In this document: positions 40,431 through 49,904 of the stretch, in pieces | Layout: each line of letters begins with the position of its first letter | Numbering within the stretch: the stretch's first letter is position 1 | From: Winogradskyella psychrotolerans RS-3 | Lineage (GTDB): Bacteria; Bacteroidota; Bacteroidia; Flavobacteriales; Flavobacteriaceae | Assembly (NCBI RefSeq): GCF_000427335.1 | Contig: NZ_ATMR01000057.1 | Span: 1 to 64,000, forward strand | Length of the DNA: 64,000 nucleotides | Direction: 5' to 3' | Position numbers and translations under genes: made by a program | Notes under the pieces: generated by a model | Told to the model about the DNA's origin: nothing | Databases searched by the model: none | The model's input: the letters and a program-made list of their open reading frames with translations, nothing else

Positions 40431-41199
40431 AAATTCAGAAAGTAGTTTGTTTTGTGGATCTTCTAATTTCTTGCAGATAAGCAAAGAGGCTTTGGGAAAT
40501 AAACAACCAGAGATTAAATTATTTAAAATAGAATTATCTCAATATAGCAATATCATAGATGTTTTATTAAAATATTTATCGCCACAAGAAGTTCTAAGAG
40601 CCAAAAGATATCATCAATTGAGAGATTCGAATAGATTTATTATCTGTAGAAGTTTTCTTAAAATTTTAATTGCTCAACAAAATAAGATAGATGTTTCACA
40701 AGTTTATTTTGAAAAAGGAGATAATCATAAACCGTATTTTCCATTAGATAAAACGCTGTTTTTTAATGTGTCACACGCAGGTGATTTTGCAATTATTGCC
40801 ATCGGAAATTGTGAATTAGGAATTGATATTGAAAAAGTAGATGATCACTTTAATTATTCTGAAATTATTCCGGTTGTATTTAGTGCTATTGAAATTGAAG
40901 CTATTCATAGTAGTGAGCAAAGTAGACCTATGTTTTATAAGTTTTGGACAAGAAAAGAAGCCATTGTTAAAGCCATAGGTACAGGTATTGATGAGGGGTT
41001 AATTAGACTTCCTGTTACTGATGGTTTTCATAATATATCGAGTTTCTTGGTCTGTAATTTTAAAAACGTAAGAGTTACAAGTTTCGAATTAAACGAAAAC
41101 CATATAGGATCATTAGCCATAACAACGAATGATATTAATAACGATAGTATAGCTTTCTATCCAAACCCTACCATAGAAGAAATAATAGGCTTAATTTAG
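40420..41199 (+). CDS. Sfp-type 4-phosphopantetheinyl transferase
   Basis: 259 aa. Family signatures in order: FNVSHAGDFAIIA, GIDIEKVDD (Mg2+ site) and FWTRKEAIVKAIGTGI (Glu/Lys catalytic segment). It transfers phosphopantetheine from CoA to the Ser of the PCP and ACP domains encoded just upstream. It overlaps the thioesterase gene by 11 bases, which ties it to the assembly line. Confidence 0.88.
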   Translation: MKIKNSESSLFCGSSNFLQISKEALGNKQPEIKLFKIELSQYSNIIDVLLKYLSPQEVLRAKRYHQLRDSNRFIICRSFLKILIAQQNKIDVSQVYFEKGDNHKPYFPLDKTLFFNVSHAGDFAIIAIGNCELGIDIEKVDDHFNYSEIIPVVFSAIEIEAIHSSEQSRPMFYKFWTRKEAIVKAIGTGIDEGLIRLPVTDGFHNISSFLVCNFKNVRVTSFELNENHIGSLAITTNDINNDSIAFYPNPTIEEIIGLI

Positions 41200-41245
41200 T
41201 CTTAAGTATTTTATATACTGTTTATAAATAAAAATCTAGTCAGAT

Positions 41246-41539
41246 ATGAGTAAATTTTCAGAAATAATAAATCAAGATCAACCCGTTTTAGTTGATTTTT
41301 TTGCAGATTGGTGTGGCCCTTGTAAAATGTTGAGTCCAATTTTAAAACAAGTAAAAGACAAATTGGGAGATGGTATTACTATTTTAAAAATAGATGTTGA
41401 TAAAAATCAAGCTTTAGCTTCAAAATATCAAGTAAGGGGAGTGCCAACAATGCTATTATTTAAAAATGGCGAACAAGTTTGGAGACAATCTGGAGTGCTT
41501 CAAGAAAGTGAGATTATTAATGTAATCAATACACATTAA
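41246..41539 (+). CDS. trxA: thioredoxin
   Basis: 97 aa. The active site WCGPCK lies near residues 20-25, with the conserved PVLVDFFADWCGPC context, the KIDVDKN strand and the cis-Pro in GVPTMLLF. It is a cytosolic dithiol reductant. It is 46 bases downstream of the PPTase in the same direction. It may simply follow the NRPS genes rather than take part in synthesis. Confidence 0.9.
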   Translation: MSKFSEIINQDQPVLVDFFADWCGPCKMLSPILKQVKDKLGDGITILKIDVDKNQALASKYQVRGVPTMLLFKNGEQVWRQSGVLQESEIINVINTH

Positions 41540-41623
41540 GTAAATATTTTATTTGCTGATAAATATCATAAATTATTTTTAATGCTTAATGTATTTTTAT
41601 TGTGATAATTTAAACACATAATT

Positions 41624-41776
41624 ATGATTAATACAGTAGTAGCACTTGTTAGTAATTGGAACAATGGAGTCGTAATGATAGCGATTTTTGCATTAGTATG
41701 TCTAGCTTTAGTCGGAGTAGTAGTTAGAATGATGATGAGTGAAAAACCTAAAGATGAAGATTCAATAGAAAGATAA
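41624..41776 (+). CDS. small single-pass membrane protein
   Basis: 50 aa, shorter than usual gene-calling limits. It starts MINTVVALVSNWNNG, has one TM helix (about 16-38, VVMIAIFALVCLALVGVVV) and a charged tail ending EDSIER. The ATG at 41624 is preceded by AT-rich sequence and the gene ends 30 bases before a terminator. No family recognised. Confidence 0.55.
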   Translation: MINTVVALVSNWNNGVVMIAIFALVCLALVGVVVRMMMSEKPKDEDSIER

Positions 41777-41805
41777 TTTTTAAAACTATAGTTTTGGAAA
41801 ATTGA

Positions 41806-41836
41806 GGCTGTCTAAAGTTATTTAGATAGCCTTTTT
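41806..41836 (+). terminator. rho-independent terminator before cydAB
   Basis: GGCTGTCTAAA, a short loop, TTTAGATAGCC, then five T residues. It closes the NRPS-thioredoxin-small protein stretch. Confidence 0.75.
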
Positions 41837-41899
41837 ATGTAGTAAAAGTTACGTAGTTTTTGGCTTTTCATTCGTATTTTTATAGTCTAAAATCCAGAT

Positions 41900-43231
41900 A
41901 TGGAAGACATGATCTTTTACGATAGATTGCAATTTGCATTTACTATCACATTTCACTACATTTTTCCGCAATTAACCATGGGACTATCGTTGATGATCGT
42001 CTACTTTAAATGGAAATATCTTAGAACTAAAATTGATAAATTTAACAATGCTGCAAAGTTTTTCATGAAAATCTTTGCTATTAATTTTACCATGGGTGTA
42101 GTAACGGGAATTCCAATGGAATTTCAATTCGGAACCAATTGGGCTAAGTTTTCTGAGTTAACAGGAGGTATTATTGGCCAAACTTTAGCCATGGAAGGTA
42201 TGTTCTCATTCTTTCTAGAATCTTCCTTTTTAGCCTTATTTATTTTTGGTGAAAAACTAATGGGACAAAAACTACACTTTCTAACTGGCTTTTTAGTATT
42301 CTTGGGCTCTTGGGCAAGTGGTTGGTTTATTTTAGCTACGAATGCTTGGATGCAACATCCTGTTGGCTATGAAATTTTAGACAATGGTAAATTTGTATTA
42401 GAAAACTTTTCTGCTCTTTTTACAAATCCTTGGTTATTGCCTGCTTTTCTGCATAATCAAATGGCATCGGTTGTGACGTCTGCTTTTGTGATGGCAAGTA
42501 TAGGTGCATTTTATATTTTAAGAAATAAACATTCAGAATATGGAAAACTGTTTTTAAAAACAGGTGTGGTATTCGGATTAATTTCTAGTGTTTTGGTAGC
42601 CTTTCCAACAGGAGATTGGAATGCTAAAAATGTAGCAAAATACCAACCAGGAACATTTGCTGCTATGGAAGGTATTTTTGAAACTGAAGAAGCGGGAGCT
42701 GAAATTGTTCTTATTGGCCAACCGAATATGGTGGCTAAAAAATTAGACAATAAAATTGCAGTGCCTAATATTTTAAGCTTTTTAACTTATCAAGAATGGG
42801 ATAAACAAATTCCTGGTATGGATCAGTTTGAAGACGATGAATTACCCGATAATATACCTGCCTTATATTATTCGTATCATATCATGGTTGGCTTAGGTAC
42901 TATATTTATTGGTGTTATGGCTTTAGCGCTTTTCCTTTTATGGCGAAAAAAACTATACAACATAAAACCATTACTTTGGACAATCATGTTTTTAGTGCCG
43001 TTTCCCTATATCGCAAACATTACGGGTTGGTACACCGCAGAACTAGGCAGGCAGCCGTATTTAGTTTACGGGTTATTAAGAACAAGCGATGGTATTTCAC
43101 CTACAGTGTCATCTGGTAACACTTTATTCACCTTATTAGGTTTTGTAGCTTTATATATGTTACTCGGCTTATTATTTTTAGTCTTAGTTGGTAAAACGAT
43201 TAACGAAGGTCCAACGCCTAAAACACATTAA
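41900..43231 (+). CDS. cydA: cytochrome bd ubiquinol oxidase subunit I
   Basis: 443 aa with about nine TM helices. Heme-ligand regions are visible: the N-terminal His in QFAFTITFHYIF, the MEFQFGTNWA segment, and WYTAELGRQPY in the quinol/heme region (family GRQPW). The Q loop is short, as in the CIO-type subfamily. It reduces O2 to water at high affinity with quinol. cydB starts two bases after its stop. Confidence 0.9.
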   Translation: MEDMIFYDRLQFAFTITFHYIFPQLTMGLSLMIVYFKWKYLRTKIDKFNNAAKFFMKIFAINFTMGVVTGIPMEFQFGTNWAKFSELTGGIIGQTLAMEGMFSFFLESSFLALFIFGEKLMGQKLHFLTGFLVFLGSWASGWFILATNAWMQHPVGYEILDNGKFVLENFSALFTNPWLLPAFLHNQMASVVTSAFVMASIGAFYILRNKHSEYGKLFLKTGVVFGLISSVLVAFPTGDWNAKNVAKYQPGTFAAMEGIFETEEAGAEIVLIGQPNMVAKKLDNKIAVPNILSFLTYQEWDKQIPGMDQFEDDELPDNIPALYYSYHIMVGLGTIFIGVMALALFLLWRKKLYNIKPLLWTIMFLVPFPYIANITGWYTAELGRQPYLVYGLLRTSDGISPTVSSGNTLFTLLGFVALYMLLGLLFLVLVGKTINEGPTPKTH

Positions 43232-43233
43232 TT

Positions 43234-44266
43234 ATGGAAATATTTTGGTACATAGCAATAGGAATTGTTTTAACTGTATTTTTATTTTGGATGGCTATGA
43301 TTTTGGTGCCGGCATCATTCATTTGTTCTTTGCTAAAAAAGAAGAAGATAAAGAGGTGATAACAAAATCGGCAGGTTTATTTTGGGATTCTAATGAGGTA
43401 TGGTTAGTGGCTGCTGGTGGTATGCTTTTTATGGCCTTTCCTACATTTTATGCGTCCGTTTTTAGTGGTTTTTATTTGCCATTGATAATCGTTTTATGGT
43501 TAATTATTTTTAGAGCGATTGGCTTAGAGTTTAGAGGACAATTTAAATATCAAATGTGGAAAGACATTTGGGATAAATCCTTTGGTATTTCCAGCTTATT
43601 ATTAGCCTTATTTTTCGGTATCGCTTTAGGTAATATTGTTAGAGGTGTCAATTTAGGAAGTGTCGAAAATGGAGTTTCTGCTTACGAAGGCCATTATTTT
43701 TTCTTGCCACTATGGAATAGTAGTTTTAGCCCTTTAACAGAGCACCCTGGAGTTATAGATTGGTTTACCATAATTATAGGATTAATAGCTGTAGTGACGT
43801 TAGCAATTCATGGAGCGAATTGGGTAATTTTAAAAACGAATTCCTCTATAAACACAAAACTAAAAGGCGTTATTTTTAAGTTGAATATTGTGCTTGCTGC
43901 GCTGACATTATTCTCTCTATATGTATGGCAAATGGTGAATGCTAATTCATTAGATAATTTTATTCATAAACCTTATTTATTAGTGTTTCCACTTATATAT
44001 TTAACAGGGTTGGTCGGGTTATTTTTCATAAAAAAATCAAAAAAGACAGTCATGCGTTTGTATTGTCAACCTTATTAATATTAGGCGGAATCACATCGTC
44101 ATTGGCATCATTATTTCCCGTGATATTGCCATCAATTAATGATACTCACGAACATTTAACCATATACAATACAGCGGCTTCAGAATATGGTTTGTCCGTA
44201 GCTATGTATTGGGGAATCATTGGTTTTATTCTTCTTTTTGTTTACATGATTATTCAAAAAAAATAA
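43234..44266 (+). CDS. cydB: cytochrome bd ubiquinol oxidase subunit II (two frameshifts as read)
   Basis: About 344 aa after joining three frames, normal for CydB. The N-terminus MEIFWYIAIGIVL is in one frame, the family core ILDGYDFGAGIIH in the next, and the C-terminal helices from STLLILGG in a third. Breaks are a five-T run (43279-43283) and a six-A run (44039-44044); one extra base at each restores VFFILDGYDFG and KKSKKDSHAFVL. It is the partner of cydA, and both breaks are more likely sequence errors than mutations. Confidence 0.8.
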
Positions 44267-44319
44267 TGGGTGGAAAAATAGATCACATGGATTATGGACA
44301 TTAATAAAACAATGCTATT

Positions 44320-44628
44320 ATGACAGGTACATTAATTTCTCTAATTAGTATTCTTATAGGAATTATTAGTGCCAATCTATTTGGCTATTTTAATAAAAAA
44401 TATACTTTTGGATTTAAGGGAAATACTTTAATTGGCGTTTTTGGAAGTGTTTTATTAATCAAGTCTTTTGGTAGATTAGGTTTTGATCCTTGGTCTATAA
44501 TGAACAACGGGGATTTTGATGGTCTTCGATTATTGATTAATATAGTAGTATCTGCATTGGGAGGTCTTTTAGGACTTGTATTTGCAAAATGGATTTACCT
44601 GAAGATGAATAAAAAATTAGAGAACTAA
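44320..44628 (+). CDS. GlsB/YeaQ-like small membrane protein
   Basis: 102 aa with three hydrophobic helices and glycine-rich turns (KGNTLIGVFGSVLL, ALGGLLGLVFAKW) reminiscent of the GlsB/YeaQ/YmgE transglycosylase-associated family. It is longer than usual for that family because of a soluble loop (GRLGFDPWSIMNNGDFDG). Function not known. It follows cydB by 53 bases. Confidence 0.55.
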   Translation: MTGTLISLISILIGIISANLFGYFNKKYTFGFKGNTLIGVFGSVLLIKSFGRLGFDPWSIMNNGDFDGLRLLINIVVSALGGLLGLVFAKWIYLKMNKKLEN

Positions 44629-44642
44629 TGTTGCTGTTACTA

Positions 44643-45248
44643 TTATAAAGATTCCGATGTTACGATTTGAATTCCTTTTGTAATCATTTCCTTTTTAAGC
44701 GTTTTAAATTCTTTGGTATCTAATGCTTTAGAGGTATCATCAATAAAATAGCAATCAAAACCTTCGTTTAAAGCATCAATCATTGAAAAGTAAACACAAA
44801 TATCTGCAGCTAAACCACAGACATACAATTGGGAAGTTCCTTTTTCCTTTAAATAACCTGCCAAGCCGGTCGATTTTAAATGGCCGTTGTCATAAAAGGC
44901 ACTGTAACTATCAATAGTTTTATCGGTTCCTTTTCTAAAAATAGCTTCAAATTTTTCAGTATTTAAATCCGGATGAAATTCCGCTCCGTCTGTGCCTTGT
45001 ACACAGTGATTTGGCCATAAGGTTTGTGGTTGACCATGAAGTTTAATCACATCAAAATTAGATTTTCCTTCGTGATTGCTAGCAAAACTGATATGATCTT
45101 TTGGATGCCAATCTTGTGTGCCAATTACCAAATCAAATTTACCTTGAATCTTATTAATTACAGGTACAATTTCATCTCCATTGGGAACAGGAAGCGATCC
45201 ACTTGGCATAAAATCATTCTGTACATCAATTATCAGTAGCGTTTTCAT
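44643..45248 (-). CDS. pncA: nicotinamidase
   Basis: 201 aa isochorismatase-fold enzyme. Catalytic Asp in IDVQNDF (residue 8), metal-site residues in TQDWHPKDHISFA, and catalytic Cys in DICVYFS. It hydrolyses nicotinamide to nicotinate for NAD salvage. The next enzyme, PncB, is encoded 28 bases upstream on the same strand, so the two steps are co-transcribed. Confidence 0.9.
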   Translation of the reverse strand: MKTLLIIDVQNDFMPSGSLPVPNGDEIVPVINKIQGKFDLVIGTQDWHPKDHISFASNHEGKSNFDVIKLHGQPQTLWPNHCVQGTDGAEFHPDLNTEKFEAIFRKGTDKTIDSYSAFYDNGHLKSTGLAGYLKEKGTSQLYVCGLAADICVYFSMIDALNEGFDCYFIDDTSKALDTKEFKTLKKEMITKGIQIVTSESL

Positions 45249-45276
45249 CCGTAGAATTTTTATTTTTTAGGCTAAA

Positions 45277-46674
45277 TTAGAATTTATGTTTTTTTATTAA
45301 AGTATCTCGTTCTTTCTTAAGTGTTGAGCTAAGTCCAATTTTGTAAATATGTGGATTTTGAAAACGTTTGTATTCATTAGGAAGTTGTTCTAAACGCGAC
45401 TGAGAATATTTCGAAATTTCAGTCACAGTTCGAGATGGAACTATTCGTTTTCCATTTTTCATTACTTGTTGAAGCAACGGTTCATGTTTAAAAGAGCTGA
45501 GATCTAAACTTTTAGTCGTATCAAAAGGATGTTCCATTAGCGCAATCTTATTTTCAGAAAAACGTGTAATGGTATCTGCTCCGTAAAACATGCCATTATC
45601 GTCTATCATTCGATACACTTGCTTTTTGTAAGGAAGTGATGTTTTAATAATATTTTCAGAAAGTTTGATTCTTGGTGTATCATTATATTCTGCTAATTTA
45701 TAAACGCCATCCAACGCAGCATCTGGTTTTCCGGTGACTAGGTTTGTGCCAACACCAAAAATATCAATAGGTGCACCTTGTTCTTTCAAACTTTTTATGA
45801 CATATTCATCCAATTGGTTTGACGCTACAATTTTTACATAATCCAAATCAGCATCATCGAGTATCGCGCGCGTTTTTTTAGATAAATAAGCTAAATCGCC
45901 ACTGTCTAAACGCACACCTAACAGACGGTCGCCTCGTTTTTCCATTTCTTTGGCTACCGTAATGGCATTTGGTAGTCCACTTTTAAGCGTATTGTAAGTA
46001 TCAATCAAGAGCACACAATTCTCAGGTCTCATTTTAGCGAAATCTCGAAAAGCTTGCAATTCGTCTTCATAACTTTGTATAAACGAGTGTGCCATGGTAC
46101 CAGACGAAGGAATATTATAATCTTCGGCGGCTTTTACATTACTTGTACTGTCAAACCCACCAATTGCAGCTGCTCTAGATGCATAATAGCCTCCAGTAGC
46201 ATGTGCACGACGTAAGCCCATATCTAATAGAATTCCATCTTTAGCGCTAAATCTTATTCTACTAGCTTTTGTAGCAATTAAGGTTTGAAAATTAAGAATG
46301 TTCAGTAAAAGCGTCTCAATAATCTGAGCTTCTATAATATTCGCTTCCACCTGTAAGATTGGTCGGTTAGGAAACACCACATCACCTTCTTTACTTGAAT
46401 AAATGTTCCCTTTAAAACGAAAGTTCTTTAAATAGTCTAAAAAATCACTTTCAAATCCTTTTTGTTTCAAATATGAAATGTCTGATGATGAAAACTCAAG
46501 GGTTTCAAGAATTTCCAATACATCTTCTAACCCTGCAAAAATGGAATACCCACTCTTAAAGGGATTATGTCGAAAATAATAATCGAAGACCGCTCGTCCA
46601 TCGGGTTTAGTGCCAAAATAGACTTGAGCCATTGTTATTTGATAGAGATCGGTATATGCCGCTGTAATATTCAT
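45277..46674 (-). CDS. pncB: nicotinate phosphoribosyltransferase
   Basis: 465 aa. The N-terminal TDLYQITMAQVYF, the catalytic region with GLRRAHATGG, and the PRPP/phosphate motif VRLDSGDLAYL are family hallmarks. It forms nicotinate mononucleotide from nicotinate and PRPP. With pncA it makes a two-gene Preiss-Handler salvage operon. Confidence 0.92.
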   Translation of the reverse strand: MNITAAYTDLYQITMAQVYFGTKPDGRAVFDYYFRHNPFKSGYSIFAGLEDVLEILETLEFSSSDISYLKQKGFESDFLDYLKNFRFKGNIYSSKEGDVVFPNRPILQVEANIIEAQIIETLLLNILNFQTLIATKASRIRFSAKDGILLDMGLRRAHATGGYYASRAAAIGGFDSTSNVKAAEDYNIPSSGTMAHSFIQSYEDELQAFRDFAKMRPENCVLLIDTYNTLKSGLPNAITVAKEMEKRGDRLLGVRLDSGDLAYLSKKTRAILDDADLDYVKIVASNQLDEYVIKSLKEQGAPIDIFGVGTNLVTGKPDAALDGVYKLAEYNDTPRIKLSENIIKTSLPYKKQVYRMIDDNGMFYGADTITRFSENKIALMEHPFDTTKSLDLSSFKHEPLLQQVMKNGKRIVPSRTVTEISKYSQSRLEQLPNEYKRFQNPHIYKIGLSSTLKKERDTLIKKHKF

Positions 46675-47118
46675 GATAATCTGGATTATACTTTCACAAG
46701 ATATCCTAAATGAAAAGATGTCTTGTTGAGAATTTTAAAAAATTAAAGTGAATAAATTTAAGGATATTTTGTCACTCGAAGAACGAAGACGTAACAAATA
46801 TGGTGTTTATTTATTCTAAAGTCAGATGTAATAATCATTCATTTCATTGAGTAACAATAGTTACTGAGTGTTATTATGGGGTGACTTATTTTTGATATAT
46901 AAAGTAGTTTTTTGTTCAATTTTAATAGAACTCTAATACATGTTGAAGCTAGAGCACATAAAGACACAAGGAAAGTTAGCTGATGTGGTATATTAGTTTT
47001 TTTTGTTGGTTAGTAAAAAGGCATTTATAAGTATTTATAAATGCCTTTTTCGTTGGTAACCTTTGTTACTAACTTCTCATTTTGCCTAATGTACATTTGT
47101 ATTATAATTTAATAATAA
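46675..47118. other. non-coding gap between divergent pncB and tolC
   Basis: 444 bases with no ORF. It contains the hairpin at 47015-47050 (see terminator entry) and a TACATTTG box at 47092-47099, a good match to the flavobacterial -7 consensus, 20 bases ahead of the tolC start. I do not find a convincing -33 TTTG at normal spacing. Confidence 0.5.
47015..47050. terminator. orphan perfect hairpin terminator
   Basis: A 16-bp perfect stem beginning AAAAAGGCATTTATAA, a four-base loop GTAT, and a closing T run, so it would act in both directions. It lies between two divergently transcribed genes, where no terminator is needed. A small RNA or leader upstream of tolC would explain it. Confidence 0.65.
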
Positions 47119-48427
47119 ATGAAAAAAACATATTTATATACCACTATTACTTTTAGCTTTTACGATGTCAGTGAAGGCACAAGATGCAGTGTCTATAACA
47201 AAAATAGAGGTCTTAAGTCGGGTTTCAGAAAATAATACAAGTATTAAGATTTCTGAAGAAGAGTTTAAACAAGCTAAAGCCGATTTTAGACAAACTAATG
47301 CGGTGTTCTTACCAAATATTACGGCAAGTCATACAGCAATGGCAACGACAAATCCGCTAATGGCTTTTGGTTCTAAATTGAATCAAGAAATTTTAACGTC
47401 AAACGATTTTAGTCCTGCATTGTTGAATGACCCTTCGCAGATTGAAAACTTTGCAACAAAGTTCGAAATTCAACAACCATTATTAAATTTTGATGGCATG
47501 TACCAGCGCAAAGCAGCCAAATCTAAAATGGAAGCAATGGCATTAAAAACAGAACGTACACAAGAGTATTTAGCCTTTGAGGTCGAAAAAGCATATATGC
47601 AATTACAATTGGCTTATAAAGCAGTGGATGTTTTAGAAATGGCTTTAGAAGCTGCAAATGCCAATAAAAAATTGGCAGATAATAGTTTTAAACAAGGCTA
47701 TTTGCAACGTGCAGATGTGTTAAATGTTGAAGTACGAGTTACCGAAGTTCAAAATCAATTACAATCCGCTAAAAGTAATGTGCAAAATGCCTCAAATTAT
47801 TTGTCATTTTTAATGAATGATGACACCTATGTGATTTACTCACCAACGGACGAATTAACGGTTTCAACTTTTCAAATGGTGGATAAAACAATTTCTGAAA
47901 ACCGTTCAGATATTAAAGCGATGCAATTAGCTTCAAAAGCTTATGAAGCGATGAACAAGGCTGATAAAATGGCATTCTTACCAAGATTAAATGCTTTTGG
48001 AAGTTATGAGTTGTATGACGACCAAATTTTTCAAGCCGACGCTAGTGGTTATTTATTTGGTGCACAGCTAAGTTGGGATATTTTTCAAGGCTCTAAACGT
48101 TTTGGGAAAGCACAAAAAAGTAAATCTAAATTCGAAAAATCAAAATTAGAATACAAACAATATGTGTCTCAAAGTAATTTGGAATTAAACAAAGCGAAAC
48201 GTGCCTTTTTAGACGCGGAGAATAAATTGAAATTAACAAGTTTAGCCTTAGAACAATCTGAAGAATCTTTAAGAATTAGAACCAACAGATTTAAAGAAGG
48301 ACTAGAAAAAACATCTGATTTATTGATGGCAGATACACAATTCGCTCAAAAGCAATTAGAATATTACCAAACTATTTTCGAATATAATTACGCGCAAGCC
48401 TACTTACAATTTTTAACTAAAGAATAG
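47119..48427 (+). CDS. TolC-family outer membrane efflux protein (frame break in signal peptide)
   Basis: About 435 aa. The ATG at 47119 and the open frame from 47165 are out of register; the seven-A run at 47122-47128 needs two more (or one fewer) A to give a normal signal peptide, MKK(K)HIYIPLLLLAFTMSVKAQ. The mature part is the OEP alpha-barrel with two repeats (ILTSNDFSPALLND, LNVEVRVTEVQNQLQSA). It is the outer-membrane part of the second RND pump; MFP (48506) and RND (49905) follow. Confidence 0.82.
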
Positions 48428-48473
48428 AAGAGAACCAAGATAGAAGAACCAAGATAGAAGAACCAAGAGCAAA
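48427..48473. repeat. 14-bp tandem repeat built of heptads
   Basis: Alternating AAGAACC and AAGATAG units run for about three periods between the tolC stop and the adaptor gene. It belongs to the same heptad-periodic class as the arrays at 58780 and 63591. Confidence 0.7.
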
Positions 48474-48505
48474 GACTAATAAGCTTGCTTTAAAAAAGAT
48501 ATAAA

Positions 48506-49585
48506 ATGAATAGAAAAATATATACCATTGTAGCATTTTCTTTAGCCTTGTTATTAGCAAGTTGTGGAAGCGAAGACAAAAAAGCGATTGAGGATAATTC
48601 GCCAGCGATTGTTGTAAAAACGAGTCAGGTAGAAGCTAATACTAATAATCCGTTTTTGGCTGTAAGTGGAAAAATTCAATCCGTAAATAGTGCTGATTTA
48701 AGCACAAGAATGATGGGTTACGTTGATAAAGTTCATGTTAACGTTGGAGATAACGTGCGTAAAGGTCAATTATTGGTATCTATTAATAATGCTGATTTAC
48801 AAGCCAAACGTGCACAAGTCAATGCCGACATATCAGAAGCAACTGCAGCTTTTACTAATGCACAAAAAGATTACAATCGTTATAAGAATTTATTTGCAGA
48901 CCAAAGTGCATCTCAAAAAGAAATGGATGATATGACGGCTAATTTTCAAATGGCTAAAGCGCGTTTAGAGTCGGCTAACCAAATGAAAAATGAAGTCAAT
49001 GCACAATTTACCTACAGCAATATTACGGCACCTTTTAGCGGGACAGTTACAAGTAAAAATGTGGAAGCAGGAAATATGGCAAATCCAGGAGAAGCATTAA
49101 TAAGTATAGAAACACCAGGACATTTTGAAGTGATGGCCATGGTACCAGAATCTGAAATTTCTGAAATTAAAAACGGATCAGCGGTTGATGTTTTAGTAAA
49201 ATCTATTAACCAAACGATAAAGGGAAAAGTAGCCGAAGTAAGCACATCTGCCAAAAACACAGGTGGACAATATTTAGTAAAAATAGATTTAGATAAAACA
49301 GAGGCGAATATTTTATCAGGCATGTTTACAACAGTACAATTTCCGGTAGAACGAAAAGCAAAATCAGAAATGGTTTTGGTGCCAACTGATGCTATTATAA
49401 CAAACGGTCAATTATCTGGTGTGTATACCGTAAGCCAAAGTAGTACAGCGCTGTTACGTTGGTTGCGTTTGGGTAGAACTTTTGGAGAGCAAGTAGAAGT
49501 TTTATCGGGTTTAAATACAGATGAAGCTTATATCGTTTCTGCTGAGGGAAAACTTTACAATGGAGCAAAAATCAGTATTCAGTAG
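48506..49585 (+). CDS. RND efflux periplasmic adaptor lipoprotein
   Basis: 359 aa. SPII signal ending LLASC. Membrane-fusion protein layout: lipoyl half-motif with MGYVDKVHVNVGDNVRKGQLL, alpha hairpin (KAQVNADISEATAAFTNAQKDY), second half YSNITAPFSGTVTSKNVEAG, then beta-barrel and membrane-proximal domains. No HMBD or Met-rich region, so the cargo is probably organic rather than copper. It bridges the TolC and RND proteins of this operon. Confidence 0.88.
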   Translation: MNRKIYTIVAFSLALLLASCGSEDKKAIEDNSPAIVVKTSQVEANTNNPFLAVSGKIQSVNSADLSTRMMGYVDKVHVNVGDNVRKGQLLVSINNADLQAKRAQVNADISEATAAFTNAQKDYNRYKNLFADQSASQKEMDDMTANFQMAKARLESANQMKNEVNAQFTYSNITAPFSGTVTSKNVEAGNMANPGEALISIETPGHFEVMAMVPESEISEIKNGSAVDVLVKSINQTIKGKVAEVSTSAKNTGGQYLVKIDLDKTEANILSGMFTTVQFPVERKAKSEMVLVPTDAIITNGQLSGVYTVSQSSTALLRWLRLGRTFGEQVEVLSGLNTDEAYIVSAEGKLYNGAKISIQ

Positions 49586-49904
49586 GCAGTATTCAGTCAC
49601 TGTTTTCAGTATCCTGCAAGGTTTCAAAAACCTTGTAGGTATAATATAAAGAAGAGTAAATAGCAGAAAATTAAGTGCGTTAAGGATTATTCGTGGTTTA
49701 TTATTTCAAGTTAATGAACTCATGAATGTAAAAACATTTGTAATGGAAATCCTTTTTACGTCAGTTCGAGTGAATTTGCCTTAGCAAATTTGTATCGAGA
49801 ACAAGTAAAAAGATTGCAATGCATAGCCTGACTTTTTGCGATCCTGTAAGGTTTTTAAAACCTGACAGGTGTGAGTGAAAGGTAACGCCAAAATAAAATA
49901 TAAA
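49586..49904. repeat. REP-like palindrome cluster inside the efflux operon
   Basis: The 319-base gap holds three palindromes: 49613-49639 (CCTGCAAGGTTT paired with AAACCTTGTAGG), 49762-49802 (GTTCGAGTGAATTTG paired with CAAATTTGTATCGAGAAC) and 49843-49869 (CCTGTAAGGTTT paired with AAACCTGACAGG). The CCTG-AGGTTT type is widely dispersed in flavobacterial genomes. No ORF. They could affect mRNA stability between the adaptor and pump genes. Confidence 0.75.

Noticed and set aside
41782..41795. AAAACTATAGTTTT palindrome as an operator
   Set aside because: It lies right after a gene stop and before a terminator; more likely chance or part of the 3-prime end.
44269..44307. 12-codon ORF (MGGKIDHMDYGH) after cydB, as a CydX-like peptide
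   Set aside because: Too short and without a TM helix, so not CydX-like; no other evidence.
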